Assembly: GCF_028747785.1 (NCBI RefSeq)
Contig: NZ_CP118158.1
Coordinates: 124,001-188,000, forward strand
Direction of reading: 5' to 3'
DNA: 64,000 nt
Source of the DNA: Halosimplex aquaticum
GTDB lineage: Archaea; Halobacteriota; Halobacteria; Halobacteriales; Haloarculaceae
The position numbers were made by a program, and so were the translations under genes. The notes under the pieces are model-generated. The model was not told where the DNA came from. It was given only the letters and a program-made list of their open reading frames with translations, and searched no databases. This document shows, one piece after another, positions 16,979 through 26,788 of the stretch (its first letter is position 1; every line of letters starts with the position of its first letter).

Positions 16979-18313
16979 ATGTCCGCACGCAAGCGCGCCC
17001 CGCAGCGGACGGATGGGATCGACGCGGCGGTCGAGGCGGTCGAACGCAACGCCCGCCCTATCGAGGACGGGCTCGACCGGATCGTCGAGACGGCGACCGA
17101 CGCGTCGTACGTCCTCATCGGTGAGGCCTCCCACGGCACCAGCGAGTTCTACCGCCGGCGCGCGCAGGTGACGGCCGAACTGATCCGCGAGACGGACGTG
17201 GCGTTCGTCGGCGTCGAGGGGGACTGGACCGACTGCTTCGCCGTCAACCGCCACGTCCGGGGCGACCCCACCGCCCCGGAGGACACCCGGACGGTCCTGG
17301 AGGGGTTCGACCGGTGGCCGACGTGGATGTGGGCCAACTGGGAAGTGCTCGACTTCCTGGAGTGGCTCCGCGAGTACAACGCCGAGCGCCCCCCCGAGGA
17401 CCGGGTCGGCTTCTACGGACTGGACGTCTACAGCCTCTACGAGTCGATGGCCGCGGTGGTCGACTACCTCGACGACCTCGACCCGGAACTCGCCGAGCGC
17501 GCCCGCGACGCCTACCACTGCTTCGAGCCCTACGGCGAGGACGCCCGCGAGTACGCCCGGTCGACGCGGATCGCCCCCGAGAACTGCGAGGACGAGGTCG
17601 TGTCCGTGTTGACCGACATCGTCGACAAACTGCCCCGACCGGAGACGGGAGGCGACGCGGTCGACGAGTCGGCGTTCGACGCCGTCCAGAACGCGCTCGT
17701 GGCGAGAAACGCCGAGAGCTACTACCGGGAGATGGCCAAGGGCGGCCCGGAGTCGTGGAACGTCCGCGACCGCCACATGACCGACACGCTGGACCGCCTC
17801 TGCGAGCGCGAGGACACGGAGGGAGCCGCGATCGTGTGGGCCCACAACACCCACGTCGGCGACGCGCGAGCGACCGACATGGCCGACCGCGGGAAGGTGA
17901 ACATCGGGCAGCTCGCCCGCGAGCGCCACGGCGAGGACGACGTCCACCTCGTCGGCATGGGCACCCACCGCGGGAGCGTGATCGCCGGCCGGTCCTGGGA
18001 CGCGACGCCCGAGCGGATGGAGGTCCCGGCCGCGACGAACGCGAGCTACGGCGACGTGTTCCACCGCGCCGGCGTCGGCGACGCGGCGATGGTCTTCGAC
18101 GACGCCGACGCGTCGGGGCTCGAACCCGAGCGCGGCCAGCGCGCCATCGGCGTCGTCTACCACCCCGAGCGCGAACTCGGCAACTACGTCCCGACGGTCC
18201 TGCCCGAGCGCTACGACTCGTTCGTCCACGTCGAGGAGAGCCGGGCGCTGTACCCGCTCGCGACGCACAGTGAGCGCCGCGATGTCCCCGAGACGTACCC
18301 CTGGGGCGTCTGA
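16979..18313 (+). CDS. Erythromycin esterase-like hydrolase
   Basis: A 444-residue member of the EreA/ChaN-like esterase superfamily. Family motifs visible are LIGEASHGTSEFYRRR with its conserved Glu and His, FVGVEGDWTD, FYGLDVYSLYESM, IVWAHNTHVGDAR with the central His, and a C-terminal half rich in Arg and His. Clinical EreA enzymes hydrolyse macrolide lactones. Environmental archaeal members are unlikely to meet macrolides, and their true substrate is unknown. Confidence 0.82.
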   Translation: MSARKRAPQRTDGIDAAVEAVERNARPIEDGLDRIVETATDASYVLIGEASHGTSEFYRRRAQVTAELIRETDVAFVGVEGDWTDCFAVNRHVRGDPTAPEDTRTVLEGFDRWPTWMWANWEVLDFLEWLREYNAERPPEDRVGFYGLDVYSLYESMAAVVDYLDDLDPELAERARDAYHCFEPYGEDAREYARSTRIAPENCEDEVVSVLTDIVDKLPRPETGGDAVDESAFDAVQNALVARNAESYYREMAKGGPESWNVRDRHMTDTLDRLCEREDTEGAAIVWAHNTHVGDARATDMADRGKVNIGQLARERHGEDDVHLVGMGTHRGSVIAGRSWDATPERMEVPAATNASYGDVFHRAGVGDAAMVFDDADASGLEPERGQRAIGVVYHPERELGNYVPTVLPERYDSFVHVEESRALYPLATHSERRDVPETYPWGV

Positions 18314-18366
18314 CCGAGCGAGGGCGGTGACGGTGCCGTTTTGGGGCGCCCGTCACTAGGCGGCCC

Positions 18367-19647
18367 ATGGTCGACGACGACGTCGGTCGCGAATCCGACG
18401 ACGCGAGTCGCGAGCGGGCGGCCGACACGGACGCCGTCGACGCCGTGACGCCGAGTTCCTACCTGCTCGTCGTCCTCGGCGCGGGCAGCTACCTGCTCCT
18501 GATGGCGAACTGGTTCGCCCTCGCCGCGTTCCTCGACCCCATCGCCGACGGCCTCGGACTCTCGGACACGCAGTCCGGCGCGCTCGTCGGCGCCGTCCCG
18601 CTCACCTACGTCCCGCTCTCCTTGCTCTCGGGGCTCGTCCTCGACCGCATCGGCGCGCGCCGGGGGATCGCGATATCCGTCGGTATCTTCGGCGTCGCGC
18701 AACTGCTCCGGTCGGCGACCGGCGACTTCGCGGGCATGCTCGCGACGACGGTCCTGTTCGCCGTCGGCGCGACCGGGATCACGTTCGGTCTGCCGAAGCT
18801 CGTCGCGAGCATCTTCCCCTCGCGCCTGCTCGGGACGATGTCGACGGTGTACATCCTCGGCTCGTACGCGGGGACGGCCGCCGCCTACAGCGTCGGCCGG
18901 GCGATCCTCGGCCCCGCGCTCGGCGGCTGGCGGCCGACCTTCCGCGCGCTCGGCGCCGCGGCGCTCGCCTTCCTCGCCGTCTGGGTCCCCGTCGCACTCT
19001 GGCACGGTCGCCGACACGGGACGCCCTACGGCGGCGACGGCGAGAGCGCCTTCTCGCTGGCCTCCCTCCGGACCGACGTGGCGCGGGTGTTCTCCCACCG
19101 CGTCATGCGGCTGCTCGTCGTCGTCGGCACCGCCTACCTCCTGCTCGGCCACAGCCTGCAGGGGTGGCTCCCGACGCTCGCCGGATCGCGGGGCGTCTCC
19201 CCCGAGGTCGCCGCGACGGTCGCCACGCTGTTCGTCGTCGGCCAGGCGGTCGGCACGGTCGTCGTCCCGCCCGTCTCGGACCGCCTCGGCCGCAGGCGCG
19301 ACGGCGTCGTCGCCTGCGGACTCGCCGCCGTGGCCGGTGTCGTCGCGCTCGCCTTCGTCGGGGACGCCGTCGGCGCCGGCGCGGCCGCGCTCGTCGCCGG
19401 GAGCGGCGTCGGCGGCGTCTCGCCGCTCGTCCGCGCCATCCCGACCGAGATCGAGGACATCGGTCCCGCGCTGACGGCGACAGCTGTCAGCCTGATATTC
19501 GCCGTCGGCGAACTCGGCGGCTTCTTCGGCCCGTTCCTCGTCGGCGGGCTCCGCGACCTGACCGGGTCGTTCCTCCCTGGCCTCGCCGTTCTCGCCGTCG
19601 GCGCGCTCGCGATGGTCGCCGCCGGTCTGCGACTGCCCGAGATCTGA
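18367..19647 (+). CDS. MFS transporter
   Basis: A 426-residue major facilitator with about 12 hydrophobic helices. The loop 2-3 motif appears as SGLVLDRIGARRGIAIS and its second-half counterpart as PPVSDRLGRRRDGVVAC. It resembles the CynX/NimT-like and nitrate/cyanate-type branch, but the substrate cannot be assigned. The first 35 residues are a charged cytoplasmic tail. It is convergent with the lipoprotein gene that follows. Confidence 0.8.
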   Translation: MVDDDVGRESDDASRERAADTDAVDAVTPSSYLLVVLGAGSYLLLMANWFALAAFLDPIADGLGLSDTQSGALVGAVPLTYVPLSLLSGLVLDRIGARRGIAISVGIFGVAQLLRSATGDFAGMLATTVLFAVGATGITFGLPKLVASIFPSRLLGTMSTVYILGSYAGTAAAYSVGRAILGPALGGWRPTFRALGAAALAFLAVWVPVALWHGRRHGTPYGGDGESAFSLASLRTDVARVFSHRVMRLLVVVGTAYLLLGHSLQGWLPTLAGSRGVSPEVAATVATLFVVGQAVGTVVVPPVSDRLGRRRDGVVACGLAAVAGVVALAFVGDAVGAGAAALVAGSGVGGVSPLVRAIPTEIEDIGPALTATAVSLIFAVGELGGFFGPFLVGGLRDLTGSFLPGLAVLAVGALAMVAAGLRLPEI

Positions 19648-19665
19648 TCGGACCTCGGCGGTCGC

Positions 19666-20262
19666 TCACACCTGGTAGCCGAACCGCGTCACCTGCCCGA
19701 TCTCTTCGGGGATCCGGAACACCGTCGCCTCGATCGGTCCGATCCCCTCCTGCTCGCAGTCACCGTCCCGCTCGGCGTCCTCGTACGTCAGCCTGATCGC
19801 GGCGGACCCCTCGGGCCCCTGTTCGGCCGCGCCCCACCGGAGCCGCTCCAATCGGCGGGTCACGCACTTCTCGACGTAGTACTGGTGGACGACGAGGGTC
19901 GCCGTCGAGAGGTCGGTCTCGGCCGCGAAGGTGCGAGCCGCCTCTGCGCCCGTCCTCGCGCCGGAGAAGTCCAGGGCGTCCCGTTCGTCCGCGTCGTTGA
20001 CGGTCCAGTACTCGTCGGCCATCCGTGTCGGCGTCCCCAGCATGCTCTCGTCGGTCGAGCGGGCCGACGAGGTGACCGCCGGCTCCCCGTCGTCGTTTCT
20101 GACGGTCCGGGCAGCCGGATCTGAGACGCTGTGCTCGAAGGACCGTTCCGTGGCCGTGGGCGTGTCGGTCGACGCTCCGCCGCTGTCCGCACAGCCGGCC
20201 ACTCCGGCGAGGAGGGCTGCGGCGCCCGTCGCGAGAACGCGGCGCCGCGAGAACGATGGCAT
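19666..20262 (-). CDS. Secreted lipoprotein of unknown function
   Basis: A 198-residue protein starting MPSFSRRRVLATGAAALLAG, a Tat signal followed by the lipobox AGVAGC. A Thr/Ser-rich tether and a roughly 150-residue extracellular domain follow, with three further Cys residues (KCVTRRL, GDCEQEG). No family was recognised. It is probably anchored on the outer face of the membrane. It lies 140 bases downstream of the HerA-type gene on the same strand. Confidence 0.7.
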   Translation of the reverse strand: MPSFSRRRVLATGAAALLAGVAGCADSGGASTDTPTATERSFEHSVSDPAARTVRNDDGEPAVTSSARSTDESMLGTPTRMADEYWTVNDADERDALDFSGARTGAEAARTFAAETDLSTATLVVHQYYVEKCVTRRLERLRWGAAEQGPEGSAAIRLTYEDAERDGDCEQEGIGPIEATVFRIPEEIGQVTRFGYQV

Positions 20263-20402
20263 ACCCGAACTGTTCGCCACGTTGACGTGAGTTTTGTGAT
20301 CGGAGGCGCACTCGGGCGCCGGGAAGGGCCGCCCACGGCCGCCGGAGGTGTGAGACAGGTGATCGAAGAAGAGCGGACACCGCGTGCGGTCTCGCGAGCC
20401 AG

Positions 20403-22487
20403 TCAGTCGAGGAGTTCGACTTCGTCGTTGTCGGCTGCGACGGACAGGTCGTCGGTCGGGTCGTCGGAAGTGTCGGAGTCGTCGGGCCGGAGGTCGTCGA
20501 GACCGTTGCCGGTGTCTTCGTTCGGGGTGGCGTCCTCGGCGGGCACGTCTCCGGCGCCCGCGGGGTCGTCGGCCGACACGTCGTCGAGGTCGCCGTCGTC
20601 GAGCGCCTGCTCGACCTGCTGGACGAGCGAGTCGACGCTCTCCAGGTCGGTGCGCTCGGCGAGGAGTTCGGGGACGCGGTAGTCGTAGCGGCCGCGGCCG
20701 ACGTGTTCGACGAGGCCGTTGACGCGCAGGCGGCGGTTGCGGGCGTAGGCCGCGGTGCGGTCCTCGGAGCCACCGGCGGCGAACAGCGCGTCGATCGGCG
20801 TGCCGGGGCCGTGGTCGCGGTAGTAACGGAGCATCTGGCGCGTCTCCGGGCTCAGGTCCGCGAGGTCGTCCGCCAGGTCGCTGGCGAACGCCGAGGCGTC
20901 CTCGACCGAATCGGCGTCGACCGTCGCGGTCGTCCCCGCCTCGAACGCGTCGGTCGCGCGGTCGCCCAGCGGGTTCCCGTCGACGGCGTCGAACCCGCGG
21001 GTCATCGCCGCCGTGTCGGTCGCGCCGTCCGAGTCGGCCGCGTCGTTCACGACGCCGCCGTCCGTCGCAGCGCCCGCCGCCTCGGCGACCGAGTCGTCTG
21101 CGTCGTCGCCGAACGCGCCGGCCATGTCGAACATTCCGGCGCCAGCGTCGCCGTTTGCGCTCGCGTCGGCGCTCCCCTCGTTCGCCGCGGTCGCGTCGCC
21201 GTTCGCGTTCGCGGGGGCCGCTCCTCCGCCGGCGGCTTCGCCGTCGCCGTTCCAGGTCATCGCGTTCTGCTCGTAGCCGTCGTCCTCGCGGGCGGTCTCG
21301 TCGGGGAGCGGCGGTTCCTCGTCGCGGTCGGACGCGCCGTCGCCCCACCGGCCGACCTCGTCGAACGACGCCTGGTCCCCGGTCGCGGCCGCGCGCCGCT
21401 CGCGCATCCGCTCCTGTTCGGTGCGGCCCGGGTTGGCGCCCTTGACGTGGTCGACCAGCGCCTGCGTGAACTGGTCGGCCATCCGCTGCATGTCCCTGGC
21501 GTCCTGCAGTTCCGCTTCCAGTTCGGCGATGCGGGAGTTCTTCTCGTCGAGCTCGTCGCGGAGCTCGGCGATGCGGTCCTCGGTCTGTTCTTTCTCCTCG
21601 CTGATCTCCGCGAGTTCGGAGACGAGATCGTCGCTGACGGACTTGAGGTCCGGGCGCTCGAAGTCGTCGAGGCCCGGCGTCGCGCCGGCGTCGAAGGTCT
21701 GCTTGCGGTGGAACTGGACGCGCTGGATGTCCTCGTCCCAGTCGTTCATCATGAACGCCTCGCCGTCGTCCAGGTCCTCGACTGCCTCGGCGTAGCTGTT
21801 GTCGAGCACCCGGCTGACGACCTTGGTGTCGTTGTTCCAGGTGAGCCGGTGCCAGACGAGCCAGTCGCACTGGGTGATGAAGTCCTTCTTCACGTCGGCG
21901 GGGCGCTGGCTGATGCCGACGATGCCCAGGCCGTGCTTGCGGCCGCGCTTGCTGATCTTGATGAGCATCTTGCCGCACTCGCCGACGCTGCCCTTCTGGG
22001 GGATCCACTCGTGGCACTCCTCGACGAGCATCAGGAAGGGCTGCTTGAGCTTCTTGGCCTTCGCGAAGAGGCGCTTGGAGACCTCGGTCAGGAGTTCGGC
22101 GGCCTCCTCCTCGTCGAGGAACGAGGAGACGTCGAGGATGATGGGGACGTTCTGTTCGAGGGCGAGGGTGGCGATCTTCTCGGCGTGTTCGACCGTGACC
22201 TGGATGTCGCACTCGTCGTCGGCGCCGGCGTGGAGGATCTCGTACTCCTCTTTGAGGCCGTAGTACTCGCCGTCGATGTCGACGATGAGCATGCCGAAGC
22301 CGTTGTCGAGGAGCTTCTCGACGACGACGCTCGCGGTGTTTGACTTGCCCGAGCCGGACTTGCCGGTGATGAAGCCGCGGCCGGTCAGCAACTCGACGAC
22401 CGGCAGGTCGACCGACCGACCCGGCTCGCCCGACCCACAGGGCCCGTCGCTGACGTCCGCGACGGTGATCGACTCTGTCTCTGCCAT
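20403..22487 (-). CDS. HerA/FtsK-type ATPase with long acidic linker
   Basis: A 694-residue P-loop ATPase of the HerA-FtsK superfamily. Walker A is TGKSGSGKSN at residues 41-50 and the Walker B region is FLMLVEECHEW near residue 150. HGLGIVGISQRP is the sensor-type block of HerA-like proteins. A coiled coil (about residues 300-350), a very acidic Ala/Asp/Gly-rich stretch (about 390-540) and a small winged-helix-like domain (YYRDHGPGTPIDALF ... RRLRVNGLVEHV) follow. No NurA is adjacent, so this is more likely a standalone DNA-pumping or conflict-type ATPase than the repair HerA. Confidence 0.8.
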   Translation of the reverse strand: MAETESITVADVSDGPCGSGEPGRSVDLPVVELLTGRGFITGKSGSGKSNTASVVVEKLLDNGFGMLIVDIDGEYYGLKEEYEILHAGADDECDIQVTVEHAEKIATLALEQNVPIILDVSSFLDEEEAAELLTEVSKRLFAKAKKLKQPFLMLVEECHEWIPQKGSVGECGKMLIKISKRGRKHGLGIVGISQRPADVKKDFITQCDWLVWHRLTWNNDTKVVSRVLDNSYAEAVEDLDDGEAFMMNDWDEDIQRVQFHRKQTFDAGATPGLDDFERPDLKSVSDDLVSELAEISEEKEQTEDRIAELRDELDEKNSRIAELEAELQDARDMQRMADQFTQALVDHVKGANPGRTEQERMRERRAAATGDQASFDEVGRWGDGASDRDEEPPLPDETAREDDGYEQNAMTWNGDGEAAGGGAAPANANGDATAANEGSADASANGDAGAGMFDMAGAFGDDADDSVAEAAGAATDGGVVNDAADSDGATDTAAMTRGFDAVDGNPLGDRATDAFEAGTTATVDADSVEDASAFASDLADDLADLSPETRQMLRYYRDHGPGTPIDALFAAGGSEDRTAAYARNRRLRVNGLVEHVGRGRYDYRVPELLAERTDLESVDSLVQQVEQALDDGDLDDVSADDPAGAGDVPAEDATPNEDTGNGLDDLRPDDSDTSDDPTDDLSVAADNDEVELLD

Positions 22488-22785
22488 TACCGATCGACAG
22501 CCGCGGCGGAGCCATAAGCCCCCGTCAGACCTCCGTCTGACGACCCCGCGGCCGCAGCCGTTTCTCGCTCACCGCGACCCCCCGTCGCTCGACGCCAGTT
22601 CTTCGCGCTCTCCGACTGCTACCGTCACCCTCGTCCTCCCCACGCGCCGACGTCCGTGGAGTTCTGGGAAGACCGCGAGCGGCCGCCCGTTGTGAAGCGA
22701 AGTGACGTGTTCGATGGTCAAGCGATTTAACCGCGGAGCGCGAACGTGGAGTAGAGTGGTTGCGACCGATGGAGTGGATGGGACA

Positions 22786-23133
22786 GTGACGCGTTACGAG
22801 ACGACCGTCGAGGAGGGGACGGTCTACGTCGGCGCGCCGGACGGCCCGCTGGAGATCGGGTCGCTGGAGACGGTGCTCGACGCCGTCGGCGGCCCGTCGT
22901 GGACGATCAGTTACTCCCCCGCCGAGAAGGAGCGCCACCCGGAGATGGACACCGGCGACGAGGGGCTCACCGTCGACGTCGTCGACATGATGCACACCAT
23001 GACCTTCGGCGAGCGCTTCGTCGAGACGATGGCCGCCCACCCGACCGAGACCCCCGAAGACGGCGACCTGTCCCCGCGGATGGGACTGTTCGTCGGCAAG
23101 CTCCTGGACAACTTAGAGAACGGCGTCGACTGA
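22786..23133 (+). CDS. Conserved haloarchaeal protein of unknown function
   Basis: About 115 residues from GTG 22786 (VTRYETTVEEGTVYVGAP). The frame is open back to 22702, but a TTTAAC element at 22725-22730 makes a start well downstream of it likely. The sequence is acidic and well formed, with the block VDVVDMMHTMTFGERFVETM, so it is a real protein. No domain was recognised. It is divergent from the HerA-type gene. Confidence 0.6.
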   Translation: MTRYETTVEEGTVYVGAPDGPLEIGSLETVLDAVGGPSWTISYSPAEKERHPEMDTGDEGLTVDVVDMMHTMTFGERFVETMAAHPTETPEDGDLSPRMGLFVGKLLDNLENGVD

Positions 23134-23140
23134 CGCCGCG

Positions 23141-24391
23141 TTACCCGACCGGCAGGGCCCGGACGAGGCCAGAAAGCGGAGTCGTGCCGACGGCGGCCGG
23201 CGAGTCGGTGCCGACGGCGGCCGGCGCCTCGGCGCCGACCGCGTTCGTCGTCGTCTCGTTGGCGCTCGCGAAGCCGAAGCCGATGTAGATTATCGTCGTC
23301 CCGTCGGGCGAGCGGATCTCGAAGTCGTACTCCCCGGAGAGCGCGGTCGCGTTCTCGGGTGCGGGCGGCGTCGCGGCGAGTTGCGCCGGGCCGCCGTCAC
23401 TGGAGTAGTAGACGTAGACGGACTCGTTGGCGCCCAGGTCCTCGCTCAGCGTCAGGTTCACGGTCCGGTTGTCGTGCGTGGCGACGACCGTCGAGTTCGC
23501 CGGCAGGGCGTCGGGGCCGTAGTTGGTGAGCGTGAAGTACGAATCGCTCGCGTTCATGTCGACCGAGACCGCGGGCTGGGCGACCGCGCGGTCGCTCCAG
23601 AGCGGTTCGAGCGGCTCGGCGTCGCCGGTCGCGAGCAGTTCGAGGTCGTACGAGTAGTCGAAGGTGGACCCGTTCTGCTCGTAGGAGACGGTCGCGTTCA
23701 GCGCGCGCACCCGCCCCTCCTCGTTGACGACGATGGTCGCGTCGAAGCGCTCGACGGCCGCAGTCCCGTTGAACACGGACTCGTTCACCCCGGCCGCGGT
23801 GAGCGTCGTCAGGTTCTCACCGCCGACGGTCTCCGTGGACTCGACGGTGAAGTTGCCCAGCGAGAGCGTCCCCGCGAGGAGCGCCTCGCCGGTGACCTGT
23901 TCTTCGACGTACCGCCGCGGCAGGTCGTCGGAGAACGGGTCCGCCGGGCCGGCCGTGGCGTTGAGGTACTGCTTGGTGTACTCCGTCCGGTTCTCGTAGC
24001 TGACCTTGCTCACGAGGACCGTCTCGTTGGCCCACTGGTCGCTGAGGAACCGGACCGTCTCGTTCTCGTCCTCGAACGTGCCGACCGTCCGGAGCCGGAA
24101 GGGGCTCACGCCCTCGCCGAACGTCGACGTCGTCGACTGGCTGACGTAGTAGCTGTCGTTGACGCTGTACTCGCTCCCGACCGCGAGCGTCGCGCCGGTC
24201 TCGTTGACCGCCGTCACGTGAGCCTCCACGAGAGCCGTGCTGTTCGTCACGCCCTCGTCCCCGACGCCGGGCGGGAGCGGTTCGTTCGCAGCCTGTGTGG
24301 CAGTCGCCACGGCCCCGGCCGCGCCGAGGGCACTCACCGCCAGCAGGACGACGCAACCTATCGCACCGAGCGCTTGTGTCGTAGTTCGCAT
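23141..24391 (-). CDS. Secreted or surface protein of unknown function
   Basis: A 416-residue protein with a Sec-type signal (MRTTTQALGAIGCVVLLAVS, cleavage near AVA/TATQ). It is very rich in Asn-x-Ser/Thr sequons, typical of N-glycosylated haloarchaeal surface proteins. The C-terminus has a near-duplication, VGAEAPAAVGTDSPAAVGTT, then a short tail. The body resembles haloarchaeal secreted proteins with a LolA/DUF7537-like fold, but that is a guess. The start ATG 24391 was chosen because the signal peptide begins there. Confidence 0.65.
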   Translation of the reverse strand: MRTTTQALGAIGCVVLLAVSALGAAGAVATATQAANEPLPPGVGDEGVTNSTALVEAHVTAVNETGATLAVGSEYSVNDSYYVSQSTTSTFGEGVSPFRLRTVGTFEDENETVRFLSDQWANETVLVSKVSYENRTEYTKQYLNATAGPADPFSDDLPRRYVEEQVTGEALLAGTLSLGNFTVESTETVGGENLTTLTAAGVNESVFNGTAAVERFDATIVVNEEGRVRALNATVSYEQNGSTFDYSYDLELLATGDAEPLEPLWSDRAVAQPAVSVDMNASDSYFTLTNYGPDALPANSTVVATHDNRTVNLTLSEDLGANESVYVYYSSDGGPAQLAATPPAPENATALSGEYDFEIRSPDGTTIIYIGFGFASANETTTNAVGAEAPAAVGTDSPAAVGTTPLSGLVRALPVG

Positions 24392-24537
24392 CGAGTTTCC
24401 ACACCACGCCACCGGAGATAAACCGACGTGTCAGTTCACGAATAGTCACACGTTTCCCCGCGGTAGCGGGTGTTTACGCCCGCCGGATCCCCGTCTGAGC
24501 AACGAGGCTTTCCCCGCGGGCCGGCTAGATCGCCCCG

Positions 24538-25332
24538 ATGGAACAGCCCGAGAGCAACGACGTCGGCGGCGCCGCCGGTCCCGCCGCGTTCGGCGACCGG
24601 ACGGCCGTCCTCGTCGGGTTCGTTCTGGTCGCGGTCGTCGCCGCGACGGTCGGGCTCGGGGCCGTCGCGTTCGGCGGTCAGGGTCCAGCGGTGGACGCGC
24701 CCGCCGCGACCGAGTCGGTGGACGACGCCGCTCCGGCGGACGGCGACCCGTCGGTCCCGACGGCGGACGGCGTGGGCGAATCGGTCGCCGACTCCGACGC
24801 CTCGTCGGCCGCGACCGATGGGGGCGGAGCGAACGGCGCCGGATCGGGGGAGATCAACGCCACGCTGATCGAGCGCGAGATCCACGAGCGAGTCAACGAG
24901 ATACGTCGCAACCGGAGCCTCCCGCCGCTGTCGTACAGCGAGGACCTGGCCGAGATAGCCGCCTACTACAGCAACGAGATGGCCGTAGAGGAGTTCTTCG
25001 CCCACACGTCGCCCGACGGGCAGACGCTCCTGGACCGCTACGAGCGGTTCGGCTACGACTGCCGGATCGAGCGGGGCGGCGGCGAGCCGGTGACCGGCGG
25101 CGAGAACCTCGCCTACACCTACGCGTACACGCCGGTGGAGACCGAGGTCGGCGTCGTCAGCTACGGCGGCAACGAGACGCGGATCGCCCGCGGCATCGTC
25201 CGCGGGTGGATGAACTCGCCGGGCCACCGCGAGAACCTCCTCCGGCCCTACTGGGAGCGCGAGGGCGTCGGCGCGGTCCTCGATGCGGAGGGCGAGAAGA
25301 CGCAGGTCGTCGTCACGCAGAACTTCTGCTGA
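24538..25332 (+). CDS. CAP (SCP-like) extracellular domain protein
   Basis: A 264-residue protein with one N-terminal transmembrane segment (residues 23-46), an acidic Ala/Asp-rich spacer to about residue 105, and a C-terminal CAP domain. Diagnostic blocks are HERVNEIRRNRSLPPLSYSE, FFAHTSPDG, GGENLAYTY and IVRGWMNSPGHRENLL, with the conserved His and Glu residues of the CAP cavity present. Archaeal CAP proteins are surface proteins of unknown ligand. It is convergent with the following MFS gene. Confidence 0.88.
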   Translation: MEQPESNDVGGAAGPAAFGDRTAVLVGFVLVAVVAATVGLGAVAFGGQGPAVDAPAATESVDDAAPADGDPSVPTADGVGESVADSDASSAATDGGGANGAGSGEINATLIEREIHERVNEIRRNRSLPPLSYSEDLAEIAAYYSNEMAVEEFFAHTSPDGQTLLDRYERFGYDCRIERGGGEPVTGGENLAYTYAYTPVETEVGVVSYGGNETRIARGIVRGWMNSPGHRENLLRPYWEREGVGAVLDAEGEKTQVVVTQNFC

Positions 25333-25376
25333 GGGGGCGGCGCGGCAGTCGCGGCGGTGCCGACGACCGCGGCGCG

Positions 25377-26702
25377 TCAGGCCGTCGCCCGACGGCCGAG
25401 GACCACGCCGAGCAGCGACCCGACGACGGCGAACCCGGCGAGGGTGAGGAAGAGCGCGGTCGCGTCGGCGAACGCGAGGATCCCGCCGGCGATGGTCCCG
25501 CCGAGCGCGCCGACGCCGAACACCCCGAGGTAGGTGAACCCGTAGGAGAGCCCGCGAGTCCCCGACGGCGTGTACTCGGCGACGGTGGCCTGATACAGCG
25601 GCTGGACGACGAACAGGAACACGCCGAGGACGGCCCCCAGCGCCATCAGCGGGACGAGCCCCGCGTTCGAGACGGGGACGAACAGCAGCGCGAGCACGGC
25701 CAGCACGCCGAACGCGCCGGCGATGCCGTACTCGACGGGGACGCGGTCGGTCAGCTTCCCGCCGGCGTACTGGCCGAGGACGCCGACGAGCAGGAGCCCG
25801 GAGTAGAAGTAATCTTCCGGATTGAGCTCCTGACCGCCGCCGGCCTCGACGCCCAGCGCCGAACTGACGCCGGCCGGAAGTAGCTGGTCGACGGGGATCG
25901 GCGCGAAGCCGGGGAGGTCCTGCAGGAGTTCGGGCAGGAACGTCAGCACGCCGCGGTAGTACAGCCCCGAGCACATCACGACGACGAACACCAGCACGAA
26001 GCTCCCGGCGAGCAGTCGCCGCGACTCCGTGAGGAACTCCCCGAGGGAGTCGACGCCGCTGTCGGCCTTCGACCCGCCCGCGCTCCCGCCGTCCGCGGCG
26101 GCCTCCGCGTCGACGGCCGCCGTCTCGTCGAAGTTCGCCTGCGAGGCGTACACGGCCGCGACTATCGCGGGCGCGCCGAGGACGAGCGCGACCGTCCGCC
26201 ACTGGACGAACAGCAGGAGAACCGCCGCGATCAGCGGCCCGAGACCGATGCCGAGGTTACCGGCGATGCCGTGGTACGCGAGGCCGGTCCCCCGCTCCTC
26301 GACGCCCTTGCTGATGAGCGAGAGGCCCGCGGGGTGGTAGACGCTGGCGCTCGCGCCCCACAGGACCAGCGCCAGCGCGACGACCACCATGTTCGGCGCG
26401 AGGCCGAGCAGGATGTACGACAGGCCCATGCCGAGCAGGCAGGCGCTGATGAGCCGCCGGGAACCGATACGGTCGACGACGATACCGCCCGGGAGCGCTC
26501 CGAGGCCGAACAGCCCGTAACCGAGCGTGACGATCACGCCCACGGTCGCCCTCGTCACGTCGAACTGCGCGACGCCGAGGGCGATGGTGTCGAACTGGTC
26601 CAGCCAGATGACGACGAACAGCGGCACCGCCATCTCGTAGGTGTGAACCGCCCCGTGGGCGAGCATCACGAGCGCGGTGATCGCTCTGTCGTTCGCGTTC
26701 AC
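25377..26702 (-). CDS. MFS transporter
   Basis: A 441-residue major facilitator starting at GTG 26702. About 12 helices are visible. The loop 2-3 signature appears as PGGIVVDRIGSRRLISA. A charged Ala/Asp-rich cytoplasmic loop lies between helices 6 and 7 (DETAAVDAEAAADGGSAG). It resembles fosmidomycin/sugar-type efflux members, but the substrate is unknown. Confidence 0.8.
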   Translation of the reverse strand: MNANDRAITALVMLAHGAVHTYEMAVPLFVVIWLDQFDTIALGVAQFDVTRATVGVIVTLGYGLFGLGALPGGIVVDRIGSRRLISACLLGMGLSYILLGLAPNMVVVALALVLWGASASVYHPAGLSLISKGVEERGTGLAYHGIAGNLGIGLGPLIAAVLLLFVQWRTVALVLGAPAIVAAVYASQANFDETAAVDAEAAADGGSAGGSKADSGVDSLGEFLTESRRLLAGSFVLVFVVVMCSGLYYRGVLTFLPELLQDLPGFAPIPVDQLLPAGVSSALGVEAGGGQELNPEDYFYSGLLLVGVLGQYAGGKLTDRVPVEYGIAGAFGVLAVLALLFVPVSNAGLVPLMALGAVLGVFLFVVQPLYQATVAEYTPSGTRGLSYGFTYLGVFGVGALGGTIAGGILAFADATALFLTLAGFAVVGSLLGVVLGRRATA

Positions 26703-26788
26703 TGTCCCCTCGTTGCCCGTCGAGTGTCTTTATCCTCGTGATAGCGGAACTGGAGCATCGGCTCTCGATCGAGGATCGGGCGAGGCCG

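Noticed and set aside
19666..22515. Single 949-codon minus frame spanning lipoprotein and HerA-type genes
   Set aside because: Its first two thirds are an Arg-rich out-of-frame reading of the HerA-type gene. Only the last 198 codons (from 20262) are a real protein.
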